32,999 nucleotides of DNA from Bryobacterales bacterium (GTDB lineage: Bacteria; Acidobacteriota; Terriglobia; Bryobacterales; Bryobacteraceae): contig PLRJ01000069.1 of assembly GCA_003163855.1 (NCBI GenBank), forward strand, positions 465-33,463, in the 5' to 3' direction. Position 1 is the first letter of the stretch. The number at the start of each line of letters is the position of its first letter. Of this stretch, positions 1 to 8,054 are shown in pieces. Under the pieces are notes generated by a model. It had not been told where the DNA came from, searched no databases, and saw only the letters and a list, made by a program, of their open reading frames with translations. The position numbers and the translations under genes were made by a program.

Positions 1-779
1 TCCAGCGCGCCCTCGGCCAGACCCAGCATTTGCGCGCCAATGCCGATGCGCCCTTCATTCAGCGTCTCGATGGCGATCTTGTAGCCTTTGCCGCGCTCAC
101 CCAAAATCTTTTCAGGCCCAACCGCCACGTTGTCGAAAATCAGTTCGCAGGTGGAAGAGGCCCGGATCCCCAGCTTGTCCTCTTTCCTGCCGACGGTAAA
201 GCCGGGCATGCCGCGCTCCAGCAGAAAGCAGGTAATGCCTTTGTAACCGGCGGCGGCGTCAACCGTCGCGAACACCAGAAAAATGGCAGCCTCGGCGGCA
301 TTCGTAATCCACAACTTGCGCCCTGAGATTTTGTAGCCGGCTCCATCGGACACTGCGCGTGTTGTCAGAGCAAATGCGTCTGATCCCGCCGACGCTTCCG
401 ACAGTGCGTAAGAGCCAACGCTGCGCGTAGCCAACTGCGAAAGATACTGCTGCTTTTGTTCCGCCGTGCCCCAAGCCTCAATCGCGTTGTTTACCAGCGT
501 ATTCTGCACATCGACAATAACGGAGGCCGCCGGGTCCACTTTCGCCACCTCCTCAATCGCCAGCACCGACTGGAAAAACGTTCCGCCCTGGCCGCCATAC
601 TCCTCGCGAATTTCGATCCCCATCAGCCCCAGTTCGAACATTTCACACAGCAGTTCCTGCCGAAACTTCGACTCTTCGTCCATCGCGCGCACGTGCGGCG
701 CCAGCCGTTCCCGCGCAAACCGGCGGATGGATTCCTGGAAGGCTTTTTCTTCGTCGTCGAGAACAGTTAATGCGGTCAT
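1..779 (-). CDS. Acyl-CoA dehydrogenase, short/branched-chain type (3' part outside window)
   Basis: FAD-dependent enzyme that would introduce the alpha-beta double bond into an acyl-CoA, in fatty acid or branched-chain amino acid breakdown. Translating the minus strand from the ATG at 779 gives 259 residues without a stop, running off the window at base 1. Residues 123-138 (SYALSEASAGSDAFAL) are the acyl-CoA dehydrogenase signature in its short/branched-chain form. Later stretches (KLGIRASSTCELIFDNV, then LNEGRIGIGAQMLGLAEGA) fit the middle domain and the start of the C-terminal helical domain of the ACADSB-like subfamily. The catalytic glutamate lies in the missing part. An AGGG stands four bases before the ATG. 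The start is only 21 bp from the divergent hydrolase start. Family call is secure; substrate chain type is inferred from resemblance. Confidence 0.93.
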   Translation of the reverse strand, partial: MTALTVLDDEEKAFQESIRRFARERLAPHVRAMDEESKFRQELLCEMFELGLMGIEIREEYGGQGGTFFQSVLAIEEVAKVDPAASVIVDVQNTLVNNAIEAWGTAEQKQQYLSQLATRSVGSYALSEASAGSDAFALTTRAVSDGAGYKISGRKLWITNAAEAAIFLVFATVDAAAGYKGITCFLLERGMPGFTVGRKEDKLGIRASSTCELIFDNVAVGPEKILGERGKGYKIAIETLNEGRIGIGAQMLGLAEGAL

Positions 780-800
780 CTGGCCCTATATGATATCGGG

Positions 801-1655
801 ATGAGAATTTTAGCGTTTAGCCTCATGCTTGTGGCCGTGGGCATTTCCCGCCTGTCTGCGGCCGACCGGGGAATGGAAATTCCGCTCTGGCAGGGCATCG
901 AACCTGCGCCTGATGTCGTCGAAACAGCCGAAGGCTCGCCCCTGCCCAAACGCTTCACGGTAGTGAATCGCCCCTCCATCTACGTCTTTCTGCCGCCTCA
1001 AGGCAAAGCCAATGGCGCGGCAGTCGTGATTGCGCCTGGAGGCGGCCATTCGCAGCTTGTCATCGACAAAGAAGGCTGGGAAATGGCCGACTGGTTCAAC
1101 AAGGTTGGCGTCGCGGCCTTCGTCTTGAAGTACCGGCTGGCGCGCGCCCCGAAATCACCCTACACGGTGCAAGGCGATGCGCTGAATGATTCCGCCCGCG
1201 CCATCCGAGTGGTGCGCGCCCGCGCCAAAGAGTTCGGCGTCGATCCGACGCGCATTGGCTTCATGGGCTTTTCGGCGGGTGGCGAACTCGCGGCGTTGAT
1301 AGAAACTCGTTTCGATGCCGGAAACAGCGCTTCGACCGATCCGACTTACCAGGCGAGTTCCCGTCCCGATTTCGCCATGCTGATCTATCCTGGCTGGCGT
1401 CCCGATACCGTCATCACTGTGCCGAAGGACGCGCCGCAAACGTTTCTGGTATGCGCCGATGACGATCCTTCGCATGTTGTCATTACGGTGAATCAATACC
1501 TCGCCTTAGAGAAACAGGGAATTTCCGCCGAGATGCACATCTATTCGAGCGGCAAGCACGGTTTCGGCCTGCGCGCACCGGCTTCGCAGGAAGTATCGCA
1601 GTGGCCCGAACGAATGAAGGATTGGATGGTGGAGCGCAAGCTGTTGCCGCAATAG
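801..1655 (+). CDS. Secreted alpha/beta hydrolase (BD-FAE / dienelactone hydrolase-like)
   Basis: A 284-residue alpha/beta-hydrolase fold enzyme, probably an esterase acting outside the cytoplasm. Residues 1-20 form a Sec-type signal peptide ending SRLSA-ADRG. The oxyanion-hole region is APGGGH (78-83), the nucleophile elbow is GFSAG with Ser158, the acidic residue is likely within the Asp cluster 220-222 (CADDDPSH), and the catalytic His is His253 in GKHGFG. This order and spacing match acetyl-xylan esterase-like/BD-FAE enzymes common in polysaccharide-degrading acidobacteria. Substrate is not known; a carbohydrate acetyl ester is a guess from family. The ATG directly follows the divergent acyl-CoA dehydrogenase promoter side, with only a weak Shine-Dalgarno (cggg). 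Promoter elements for both genes must overlap each other or the neighbouring coding sequence. Confidence 0.88.
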   Translation: MRILAFSLMLVAVGISRLSAADRGMEIPLWQGIEPAPDVVETAEGSPLPKRFTVVNRPSIYVFLPPQGKANGAAVVIAPGGGHSQLVIDKEGWEMADWFNKVGVAAFVLKYRLARAPKSPYTVQGDALNDSARAIRVVRARAKEFGVDPTRIGFMGFSAGGELAALIETRFDAGNSASTDPTYQASSRPDFAMLIYPGWRPDTVITVPKDAPQTFLVCADDDPSHVVITVNQYLALEKQGISAEMHIYSSGKHGFGLRAPASQEVSQWPERMKDWMVERKLLPQ

Positions 1656-1712
1656 CGCAACTCAGATCTACGGCGCTGAAGTTTCCGAATCGACGCTAAC
1701 CATCGGAGAACC

Positions 1713-1928
1713 ATGACCAAAGTTAGACATCGTGGCGTGCCAAGTCCTGAGATCGGGCTGCCGTCGGGAACCGAATCACAAATGGTCTCCTACTTGGATG
1801 CAGCCGGTGATGAAATTGCCGCGTTCATCAGTTTTTGCTCCCCAGACGGAAACATTGGCGCGAGCGGAAAGCCGGACCCCAAGCGACTACTTAAGGACGG
1901 CGTCATGTATCGGATTGAAAAAAGCTAA
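1713..1928 (+). CDS. Small protein of unknown function (71 aa)
   Basis: I do not recognise the family. The 71-residue product has no signal peptide or membrane segment and is mixed polar/hydrophobic, with a central acidic-hydrophobic stretch (SYLDAAGDEIAAFISF, about 26-41) and a basic tail. A clear Shine-Dalgarno (ggaga, 1705-1709) sits four bases upstream of the ATG at 1713. That, and its position before a strong terminator-like hairpin, is the reason to accept it. It lies 57 bases after the hydrolase stop and could be read with it. It may be a real small gene or a chance frame; a second overlapping frame (1732-1962) looks less likely because it runs into the hairpin. Confidence 0.5.
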   Translation: MTKVRHRGVPSPEIGLPSGTESQMVSYLDAAGDEIAAFISFCSPDGNIGASGKPDPKRLLKDGVMYRIEKS

Positions 1929-1931
1929 AAG

Positions 1932-1975
1932 CCGCCTGCTCAACTCATCCTCCCAAAGATGAGTTGAGCAGGCGG
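1932..1975. terminator. Strong bidirectional transcription terminator-like hairpin
   Basis: A perfect 18-bp inverted repeat (1932-1949 and 1958-1975) with an 8-base loop, placed between a plus-strand gene ending at 1928 and a minus-strand operon ending at 2222. Read on the minus strand the stem is followed by a T-rich run (cttttagctttttt), the form of an intrinsic terminator for the operon 7243-2222. On the plus strand no T-run follows, so termination in that direction would be weaker. Confidence 0.75.
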
Positions 1976-2100
1976 TGACCACTCAACGGAACGAGGCTTC
2001 GTCTCCCCAACCGAAAAGGAAACAAAGCCTCTTTGCCCACGAGTCTGCCAGAACCAGCCATCCGGAACTCGCCGAGTTTAGCTGTATGCTGCTGAATACA

Positions 2101-2175
2101 AGGCAAATATAAATTTGCCTACTTTGGTCAACGGCCTTTTCTAAGGACAAAATGCCGTTTACTTTCGGCATTTTG
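2101..2175. other. Two further inverted repeats in the gap before the esterase operon end
   Basis: The gap 1929-2221 (293 bases) holds no convincing gene. Apart from the terminator it contains an 8-bp AT-rich palindrome (2101-2108/2113-2120, loop ataa) and a perfect 10-bp stem (2148-2157/2166-2175, loop of 8) with A-run and T-run flanks, again usable as a terminator in both directions. A short stem aacgaa/ttcgtt followed by tttt lies at about 2178-2205. Confidence 0.5.
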
Positions 2176-2221
2176 CGAAACGAACTGCGTGGCTTCGTTT
2201 TTTCGAAAAGCCCAATCCGTC

Positions 2222-3487
2222 CTACCAGGAATCCCGATTATTAATTGTTACCCGGTAATACGGCTTGTCCTTCTCCGCAGGATCCATTGTAAATTCCTCG
2301 CTCGTCTTAGCCGGATCGTACCCGCGCCACAGCCACGCTAGCGACTCCGGCAAATCAATCCCGGCCTGCGCCGAATCGTGCGTCGCCAGCCCAAACCGGA
2401 AATGAAAATCGTACTCGCGCATCTTCAGCGAATTCGCCAGCTCAATATTCTGCAGCGGCCAGGAACCGTGGTTGTTCTCCAAATCGTCCGCTCCATCGCT
2501 CATCCACACACGAATGTTCCGCTTCGGCTGCTTGCGCACCATGAACGGATAAACATTGCCGCCGTCCTGCTTATCTTCGGGATGCCACTGGATCGAAGTA
2601 AAACTGCCGATGGTCGAATGCACCCGGCTGAACTTATCCGGCATGAACCAGGCCGAGTTGAACGAGCAGATGCCGCCCGACGATTCGCCCGCAATGCCGC
2701 GGCTGTAACCATCCGGCCGCAGTTTATAAACCTTCTCCACTTCCGGCAGCACTTCGTCCAGTAGAAACCGGTTGTACCTGTCGCTCACCGTGTCGTATTC
2801 AATCGACCGCATCGCCTTGCCATCGGGCGTAAAGCCGGGCGCAATCAGAACGTGCACCATGGGCGGAATCAGCCTCTGCGCCACCAGGTTCTCGGTCACG
2901 GTGAACAGGCGCAGCTTCGACAGATCGCCCGCCACCAGCCCTTGCCCATCCTGCCAGACCATCAACGGCGCAGGAACCGCCGGATACACACCGGGCGCGG
3001 CATAGAACCAGTAGTCCGCCTTCATGCCGTCGTAAATTTTGCTGACGATGGTGTGCTTCTCGCTCAGCTTGCCTTTGGGAACCCACGGCTTCGGATACGA
3101 ATCCGGGTTGTAGCCCGACACGTCCGTCCTGTTGCCGACTGCTTTTCCATCGACGTAATACTGATAAGCGTGCGTCACGCCGACGCGCATCTTCACCAGC
3201 CGCATGGCGAAATCGGAACCCTCGATTTTCGTCAACGGCAAAGGCGGCTGCATGTCGATCGACACGCCGGTTGCCTTTAACGCCGGATCAGGCACGAACA
3301 GATAATCTTCGCCCCACACGGCCACGCCGCCCTTGGCGCCAAGCAGCTTCGTAATTTCAGCCACTAACGTGCTGGCCGCCGGTCCTTGGCGCGCCGCCTC
3401 AATCAACCCCTGCAGCGGAGCAAATTCTTGCGCGAACGCAAGCGTAGGCAACAACGCGCAAAGCGCCAGCCCGGCTAGATTTTTCAT
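2222..3487 (-). CDS. Secreted esterase of the enterochelin esterase-like (Fes/esterase D) family
   Basis: A 421-residue alpha/beta hydrolase of the PF00756 type with a Sec signal peptide (residues 1-19, ending TLAFA). The N-terminal half (about 50-200) resembles the beta-sandwich that precedes the catalytic domain in Fes-like esterases. The catalytic domain shows DGQGLVAGD (about 180-188), the nucleophile motif GESSG with Ser269, candidate acids in DGADD (331-335) and His370 in ATHDS. Last gene of a minus-strand unit: it starts 13 bases after the DUF1552 stop and has an AAAGG about nine bases ahead of its ATG. The name enterobactin hydrolase should not be inferred; in this context a carbohydrate or phenolic ester is more plausible. 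Family call is good, substrate unknown. Confidence 0.85.
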   Translation of the reverse strand: MKNLAGLALCALLPTLAFAQEFAPLQGLIEAARQGPAASTLVAEITKLLGAKGGVAVWGEDYLFVPDPALKATGVSIDMQPPLPLTKIEGSDFAMRLVKMRVGVTHAYQYYVDGKAVGNRTDVSGYNPDSYPKPWVPKGKLSEKHTIVSKIYDGMKADYWFYAAPGVYPAVPAPLMVWQDGQGLVAGDLSKLRLFTVTENLVAQRLIPPMVHVLIAPGFTPDGKAMRSIEYDTVSDRYNRFLLDEVLPEVEKVYKLRPDGYSRGIAGESSGGICSFNSAWFMPDKFSRVHSTIGSFTSIQWHPEDKQDGGNVYPFMVRKQPKRNIRVWMSDGADDLENNHGSWPLQNIELANSLKMREYDFHFRFGLATHDSAQAGIDLPESLAWLWRGYDPAKTSEEFTMDPAEKDKPYYRVTINNRDSW

Positions 3488-3500
3488 GAAAACAGCCTTT

Positions 3501-4877
3501 TTAGGTGAGTTCCGACAAGGCGTTCAAGCGGCCCTGGCTGTCGCCCAACTGCTCGGTCGGTACATTCATGGCATCCAGCATGCTGAGGTACAGATTCGCC
3601 ACTGGCGTGCTCTCAGAAAGCTTCACATGCCGCCCTGTGTTGAACATCCGCTTGCCGCCCGCAAACAGCACCGGCAGATCGTCATGATTATGCCGGTTGC
3701 CGTCACTGATGCCGCTGCCATAAACAATCATCGTATGATCCAGCAGCGACCCATCGCCATCCGGCGTATTCTTCAGCTTGGTCACAAAGGTCGCAAACTG
3801 CTCCATGTGATAGCGGTTAATCGCCGCCACTTTATCCATCAAAGCCGGATCGTTGCGGTGGTGCGACAAGCCATGGTGCCCATCGGGAACGCCAATCTCG
3901 CGGTACCCTCGGTTGCTTCCTTCCCTCGCCAGCATGAACGTCGAAATGCGCGTAATATCGGTCTGCAGCGCCAGCGTCATCAAGTTGAACATCAACTGCG
4001 CATGCTCGCCATACTCCAGCGGAATGCCGTCCGGCTTCTCCATGGTCGGCACCGCCATGGTGTTCTCGGCCGCTTGTTTCTCGGCCATCTGCACCTGGCG
4101 CTCCACTTCGCGCACCGCCGTCAGATACTCATCCAGCTTGCGCTTGTCGGTGTTACCCAGGCTGCGCGACAACTGTTTCGTATCGTCCGTCACCAGGTCC
4201 AGAATGCTTTGGTCGATGCGCTCGCTGCGCAGCCGCGCTGCCGGATCGCCCGCGTCTTCGCCACTACCAAACAAACGTTCAAACACCGAACGCGGATTCA
4301 CTTCCGGCGGATTCGGAACCGTAGCACTGCGCCACGAGATGCTGTTCACATACGCGCAGGCATAACCCGAATCGCAGTTCCCTGCCAAGTGACCGTCTTC
4401 AATGCCAAGCTCCAGCGAAGACAGCCGCGTCTGCGCACCAATCTTCTGCGCCGCCACTTGATCCACCGATGTGCCCACCGAAATATCCGAACCTGCCGTC
4501 TTGCGCGGATGCACGCCCGTCAGGAAACTGGCGGCCGCACGCGCGTGGTCGCCCGGACCATCGCCCAGCGCTTCGCCGTTATGATCTTTCAAGCCAGTGA
4601 AGACAATGATGTCGTCATGCACCGGCGCCAGCGGCTGCAAAATCTTCGGCAAATCGAACGACCGTCCCAGCGTCTCAGGCCGCCAGTTCCGCATATCGAT
4701 GCCATTCGGCACATAGCAGAACACCATGCGGTTGGGCGTGGCTTTTGCCGCCGCCTGCGCGCCTTTGGTCATCGCGCTGAGCGCGGGCACCATTGCGTCC
4801 AACATCGGCAGCGCCAACGCCGCACCTACTCCGCGCAGCAGACTGCGCCGGGAAACATGTTTACCGGTAATAATCAT
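3501..4877 (-). CDS. DUF1552 family protein, Tat-exported
   Basis: A 458-residue protein of the DUF1552 family (PF07586), which has an alkaline-phosphatase/sulfatase-like fold and unknown reaction. The N terminus carries a twin-arginine signal (SRRSLLRG at 9-16, then a hydrophobic stretch ending about 35), so the folded protein is probably exported with a bound cofactor or metal. Recognisable family stretches include FCYVPNGIDMRNWRPE, SFLTGVHPRKTAG, the SLELGIEDG region and, near the C terminus, MIVYGSGISDGNRHNHDDLP, whose His/Asp residues are likely metal ligands. Its ATG overlaps the TGA of the upstream DUF1592 gene by four bases (4874-4877), so translation is coupled. DUF1552 is almost always paired with DUF1592 in Planctomycetes and Acidobacteria; a role in extracellular degradation is commonly suspected but unproven. 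Confidence 0.92.
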   Translation of the reverse strand: MIITGKHVSRRSLLRGVGAALALPMLDAMVPALSAMTKGAQAAAKATPNRMVFCYVPNGIDMRNWRPETLGRSFDLPKILQPLAPVHDDIIVFTGLKDHNGEALGDGPGDHARAAASFLTGVHPRKTAGSDISVGTSVDQVAAQKIGAQTRLSSLELGIEDGHLAGNCDSGYACAYVNSISWRSATVPNPPEVNPRSVFERLFGSGEDAGDPAARLRSERIDQSILDLVTDDTKQLSRSLGNTDKRKLDEYLTAVREVERQVQMAEKQAAENTMAVPTMEKPDGIPLEYGEHAQLMFNLMTLALQTDITRISTFMLAREGSNRGYREIGVPDGHHGLSHHRNDPALMDKVAAINRYHMEQFATFVTKLKNTPDGDGSLLDHTMIVYGSGISDGNRHNHDDLPVLFAGGKRMFNTGRHVKLSESTPVANLYLSMLDAMNVPTEQLGDSQGRLNALSELT

Positions 4878-7243
4878 TCGGTCGCTACTCCTGCGTCACC
4901 CCGTCCCATGCGGAACGGCACGCTTTGCACTATCCCTGTTATCAAACTTGAAAACTTATAATCGTTGGCCGCGAGACCAGCCACAATCTTCTTGGTGGCG
5001 GTACGATCATATCCTTCCAGACCGCGGCCCAGCGCGTAAATCATCAGCTTCTCGGTCAGGCACTCGGCAAACGCTTTCTGATTGCTCGCCAATATCGCCT
5101 TCATCTCAGCCGAACCGCTGAATTCTTTACCGCCCGGCAGATGACCGCTGGCATCAATGGTCTGGCCCGCATCCTGCGCGCGCCACTGCCCAATGGCGTT
5201 GTAATTCTCTAAAGCAAATCCCAGCGGATCCATGCGCGTATGGCAGGCCGCGCACATGGGATTCGCGCGATGCTTTTCCATCTGCTGCCGCATGGTGCCG
5301 CTCAACGGACCACCCTTGGCATCAATGGAACCCACGCCCGGCGGAGGCGGCGGAGGCGGCGTATTCAAAACGTTTTCCAGAATCCACTTGCCGCGCAGCA
5401 CCGGCGAAGTGCGCGTCGGATACGACGTTACCGTCAGCACGCTGGCCTGCGTCAAAACACCGCTGCGCTGCGTCCCATCCAGCGAGACGCGCCGGAATTC
5501 GTTGCCCTCCACGCCCGGAATGCCATAGAATTTGGCCAGCCGTTCATTCAGGAACGTGTACTTGCCATTCAGAAAATCCAGAATGCTGTGGTCTTCCTGA
5601 ATCAGCGCCGTCACGAACATGTGCGTTTCGGTATACATGGCCTCGCGCAGCGGCTTATCGAACTGCGGAAACATATCCGGGTCCGGATGGATGCTGTCCA
5701 GATTGCGCAGCTCCAGCCACTGCCCGGCGAAATTATCCACCAGCGCCACCGATTTCTTGTCCGCCAGCATGCGCTTAACCTGCGCCTGCAGCGTATCGGG
5801 ATTGCTCAACTGATGCTTCGCCGCCAGCGCCAGCAACTCTTCGTCCGGCGTGCTGCTCCACAGGAAATAAGAAAGCCGTGAAGCCAGCTCATAATCGCTG
5901 ACCGCATGCACGGCCGATGGATCGCGCGGCGCCGGATCCTGCTCCAACCTGTATATAAAGTTAGGCGAAACTAGCACGGCTTCTAAACCAACCCGCATCA
6001 CCTGCTCGCTACTCATGCCCGATTTCTTCAGCGACATCATCAGGCGGTCAATCTTTTCGACTTCCGCATTCGAAACCGGGCGCCGGTAAGCCAGCCGTTC
6101 AAAGTGCGCCAGATTCTCGCGCAGACATTGCGCCGTATGCTGCCCGAACGGATGATTACAAATGAAGACACGGCTATAACTTGCCGGCGGAGGCGGCGGC
6201 AGCGGATTGAACGGCCCGCGCATTTCGATGGTGTCCACGTAAGTCGGCGGATTGCTCACTTTATGCTGCAGCCGTATCTGCGCCTCGTCTTCCGGATGCC
6301 GCGCAATCTGTTTCGCCATGCCCGCCTGCTCCTCGGCTTCCATCGCGGCGGCTACCTGTACTTCTTCGGGCGTGGGCTCGCGCTTCGTAATGGAGGCCTG
6401 CAGCGTATGTTCGCCATACGGCACATGCAGCCGAATGTCATAAGAGCGCGGCTTATCCTTTTCTATAAGCACATCGCTCGACTTGATCTCTTTCCCATCC
6501 AGCAGAACCGTGATGTGGAACGCTTCTTTGCGCCCGCTGACCGCAGTATGAATATCGTAATCGCCCTCAGCCGGCAGGTCGAAGGTATGCTCCAGCATCG
6601 GCCGCTCTTCCATCACGCCGCGCTCCGGCGACCAGCGCATCTGCGTCGGCTTAGGCGGAACCAGCGCCACCGGAATGGCCTGCGCCGCAATCTTCTTCGC
6701 CGCGGCCAGGTACTTTTCCATCAGGATGGGCGACACCGAAAGCGCATCGCCGATATTGTCGAAGCCGAAACCGGAATCGTCCGCCGGGAAGTCGGCTGCG
6801 GGTTGGAAATGCACGCCCAGCAGATCGCGAATGGTGTTGTTGTACTCGGTCCGGTTCAAGCGGTGCGCGGTCAGGTGGCCGGGATCGGGCTTGGTGGTGG
6901 CGTCCACCTGGTCGAAGAAGGCTTCCAACCACTTGGTAGTGGTGTCGATTTCCTGGGGCGTCGGGCGCGGCATGCCCTTGGGCGGCATCTCGCCATTGCG
7001 CACGCGGGTGACGACTTTTTCCCAAATCACCCGGTCATGTATTACGGCAGCGGTATCGTGATACTTCGTCAGCGCAAGGCCGGCCGTCTTAGCCTGCTCG
7101 TTGTGGCACATGGCGCAGTTCTTCTTGATGAACGGCGCGACATTTTCATCGAACCCGGCTTGGCTCGAGGCCAAGGGGGCTTGCGCGGCGTAGAGACTTC
7201 CGGTTAGCAGGAAAAGAGCAATTTTGAACGTTTCAATCTTCAA
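4874..7243 (-). CDS. DUF1592-family multidomain secreted protein with cytochrome c-type haem motifs
   Basis: A 789-residue exported protein of the DUF1587/DUF1592/DUF1588/DUF1585 group. After a signal peptide (1-20, ending LYAA) comes a cytochrome c-like segment with CAMCH (43-47). Then follow DUF1587 (about 124-190, RLNRTEYNNTIRDLLGVH), a beta-rich module (about 205-310) that resembles a carbohydrate-binding or PA14-like insertion, a DUF1595-like segment (about 375-435), DUF1592 (about 450-590), and DUF1588 with the proline run before GVGSIDAKGG and a second CAACH at 664-668. DUF1585 forms the end (about 715-785). The two CxxCH sites suggest c-type haem attachment and electron transfer in the periplasm, but the reaction is not known. 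First gene of the operon with DUF1552 and the esterase. Confidence 0.92.
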   Translation of the reverse strand: MKIETFKIALFLLTGSLYAAQAPLASSQAGFDENVAPFIKKNCAMCHNEQAKTAGLALTKYHDTAAVIHDRVIWEKVVTRVRNGEMPPKGMPRPTPQEIDTTTKWLEAFFDQVDATTKPDPGHLTAHRLNRTEYNNTIRDLLGVHFQPAADFPADDSGFGFDNIGDALSVSPILMEKYLAAAKKIAAQAIPVALVPPKPTQMRWSPERGVMEERPMLEHTFDLPAEGDYDIHTAVSGRKEAFHITVLLDGKEIKSSDVLIEKDKPRSYDIRLHVPYGEHTLQASITKREPTPEEVQVAAAMEAEEQAGMAKQIARHPEDEAQIRLQHKVSNPPTYVDTIEMRGPFNPLPPPPPASYSRVFICNHPFGQHTAQCLRENLAHFERLAYRRPVSNAEVEKIDRLMMSLKKSGMSSEQVMRVGLEAVLVSPNFIYRLEQDPAPRDPSAVHAVSDYELASRLSYFLWSSTPDEELLALAAKHQLSNPDTLQAQVKRMLADKKSVALVDNFAGQWLELRNLDSIHPDPDMFPQFDKPLREAMYTETHMFVTALIQEDHSILDFLNGKYTFLNERLAKFYGIPGVEGNEFRRVSLDGTQRSGVLTQASVLTVTSYPTRTSPVLRGKWILENVLNTPPPPPPPGVGSIDAKGGPLSGTMRQQMEKHRANPMCAACHTRMDPLGFALENYNAIGQWRAQDAGQTIDASGHLPGGKEFSGSAEMKAILASNQKAFAECLTEKLMIYALGRGLEGYDRTATKKIVAGLAANDYKFSSLITGIVQSVPFRMGRGDAGVATE

Positions 7244-7405
7244 GTCGGCGTGACCTAGCTTTGTGGCTGTTTGTCAAGACGCCGCTAGATCGGAGCGAAG
7301 TTACCGGTCTGGTTGCGTGCTTTCATCTATCAGATCACATTTTTGTACCGGTTGGGGGGCTGCCGATGCGGATTTCCGTGCCGAACTAGAGCAGAGTCGT
7401 TAGCC

Positions 7406-7718
7406 TCAACTACTCTTCCCGGCAAGACGGACTCCGGCTTTAAGAAGTGTCATCCTGAATTGCAGCGGATCGGCCGCATTCATCGCGAGCAGTTGAACCG
7501 TAGCCCGGCCAACCGGCGTAGTCCCCACAATGGTGGCTTCGACGTATCGAAAGTGCGCGTTCCACTCGTCAGTCCTTGGATGAAATAAACGGACCAGTTC
7601 ACCAGACTGTGAGTCAAGGCCGGCGATATTGGGACCTTTATAGCGATTGCAGTGAGGGCATGCGTAAGCGAGATTGCCCAACACGCTCTCGAACGGTTTG
7701 AGCAAGGTCGCGATTCAT
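7406..7718 (-). pseudogene. HNH endonuclease, inactivated by internal deletion and frameshift
   Basis: The C-terminal part is clear: from about 7672 down to 7406 the minus strand encodes LGNLAYACPHCNRYKGPN followed by SGELVRLFHPRTDEW and TTPVGRATVQLLAMN, which is the second half of an HNH nuclease and its usual tail. The true start is the ATG at 7718, overlapping the TGA of the upstream gene (ATGA), and it reads MNRDLAQTVRERV, the normal N terminus of this family. Between the two, the section that should carry the CxxC and the catalytic D-H of the HNH motif is missing, and the remaining halves are in different frames. A TTG at 7705 would express only a 99-residue fragment without the catalytic histidine. 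Probably a dead gene; deletion size of roughly 40-50 codons is estimated from family layout. Confidence 0.75.
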
Positions 7719-8008
7719 TCAGTGGTTGGAGTCGATTCCGTTGGCAGCAGCCGGCGAGCCTTGGCTTGCATCGTGCCCAGCAGAAATCCGACGTGCACAT
7801 AATTGTCCAATTCCTGGCTCTCAGCCTCAGTAAGCGATCCGGCCCTTGCCTTCGCGGATAGTTCGTCTACACGATCCTGGTCGCTGGCAGGCAGCTTCAC
7901 TGAAAGCCAATAGCGGGCGGCATCCAGTGTCAACTCCTGTTCATCGGACTGCAGGATGCGCGCGAGCATGGCTGATTCCGTGTTAGCGGTGAGGACTTGC
8001 GAACTCAT
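7715..8008 (-). CDS. Small conserved partner gene of HNH endonuclease (97 aa)
   Basis: A 97-residue acidic, probably alpha-helical cytoplasmic protein (ELTLDAARYWLSVKLP at 26-41, SLTEAESQELDNYVHVGFLL at about 58-77). Proteins of this form commonly sit directly upstream of HNH endonuclease genes; I know of no assigned function. The start is supported by a strong Shine-Dalgarno (aaggag, six to eight bases ahead of the ATG at 8008). Its stop overlaps the HNH start (ATGA, 7718-7715), so it was made to be translated together with the now broken nuclease. It is intact, which suggests either recent loss of the nuclease or a function of its own. It is divergent from the SEFIR/NB-ARC gene, with an 89-bp shared upstream region. 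Confidence 0.75.
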   Translation of the reverse strand: MSSQVLTANTESAMLARILQSDEQELTLDAARYWLSVKLPASDQDRVDELSAKARAGSLTEAESQELDNYVHVGFLLGTMQAKARRLLPTESTPTTE

Positions 8009-8054
8009 ACTTCTCCTTAATCATGCCTGATCCGTGCCTTAAGAGGGAAATCCT

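Noticed and set aside
1983..2171. Minus-strand 62-codon frame
   Set aside because: Overlaps the inverted repeats, has no Shine-Dalgarno and no recognisable features.
3333..4961. Long plus-strand open frame of 542 codons opposite the DUF1552 gene
   Set aside because: Arg/His-rich translation with no family features; it is the mirror of a GC-rich, clearly conserved gene on the other strand.
6104..7207. Plus-strand 367-codon frame
   Set aside because: Antisense shadow of the DUF1592 gene; low-complexity basic composition and no start signal.
7480..7800. Minus-strand 106-codon frame across the HNH region
   Set aside because: Out of frame with both the partner gene and the HNH remnant; cysteine-rich shadow without family match.
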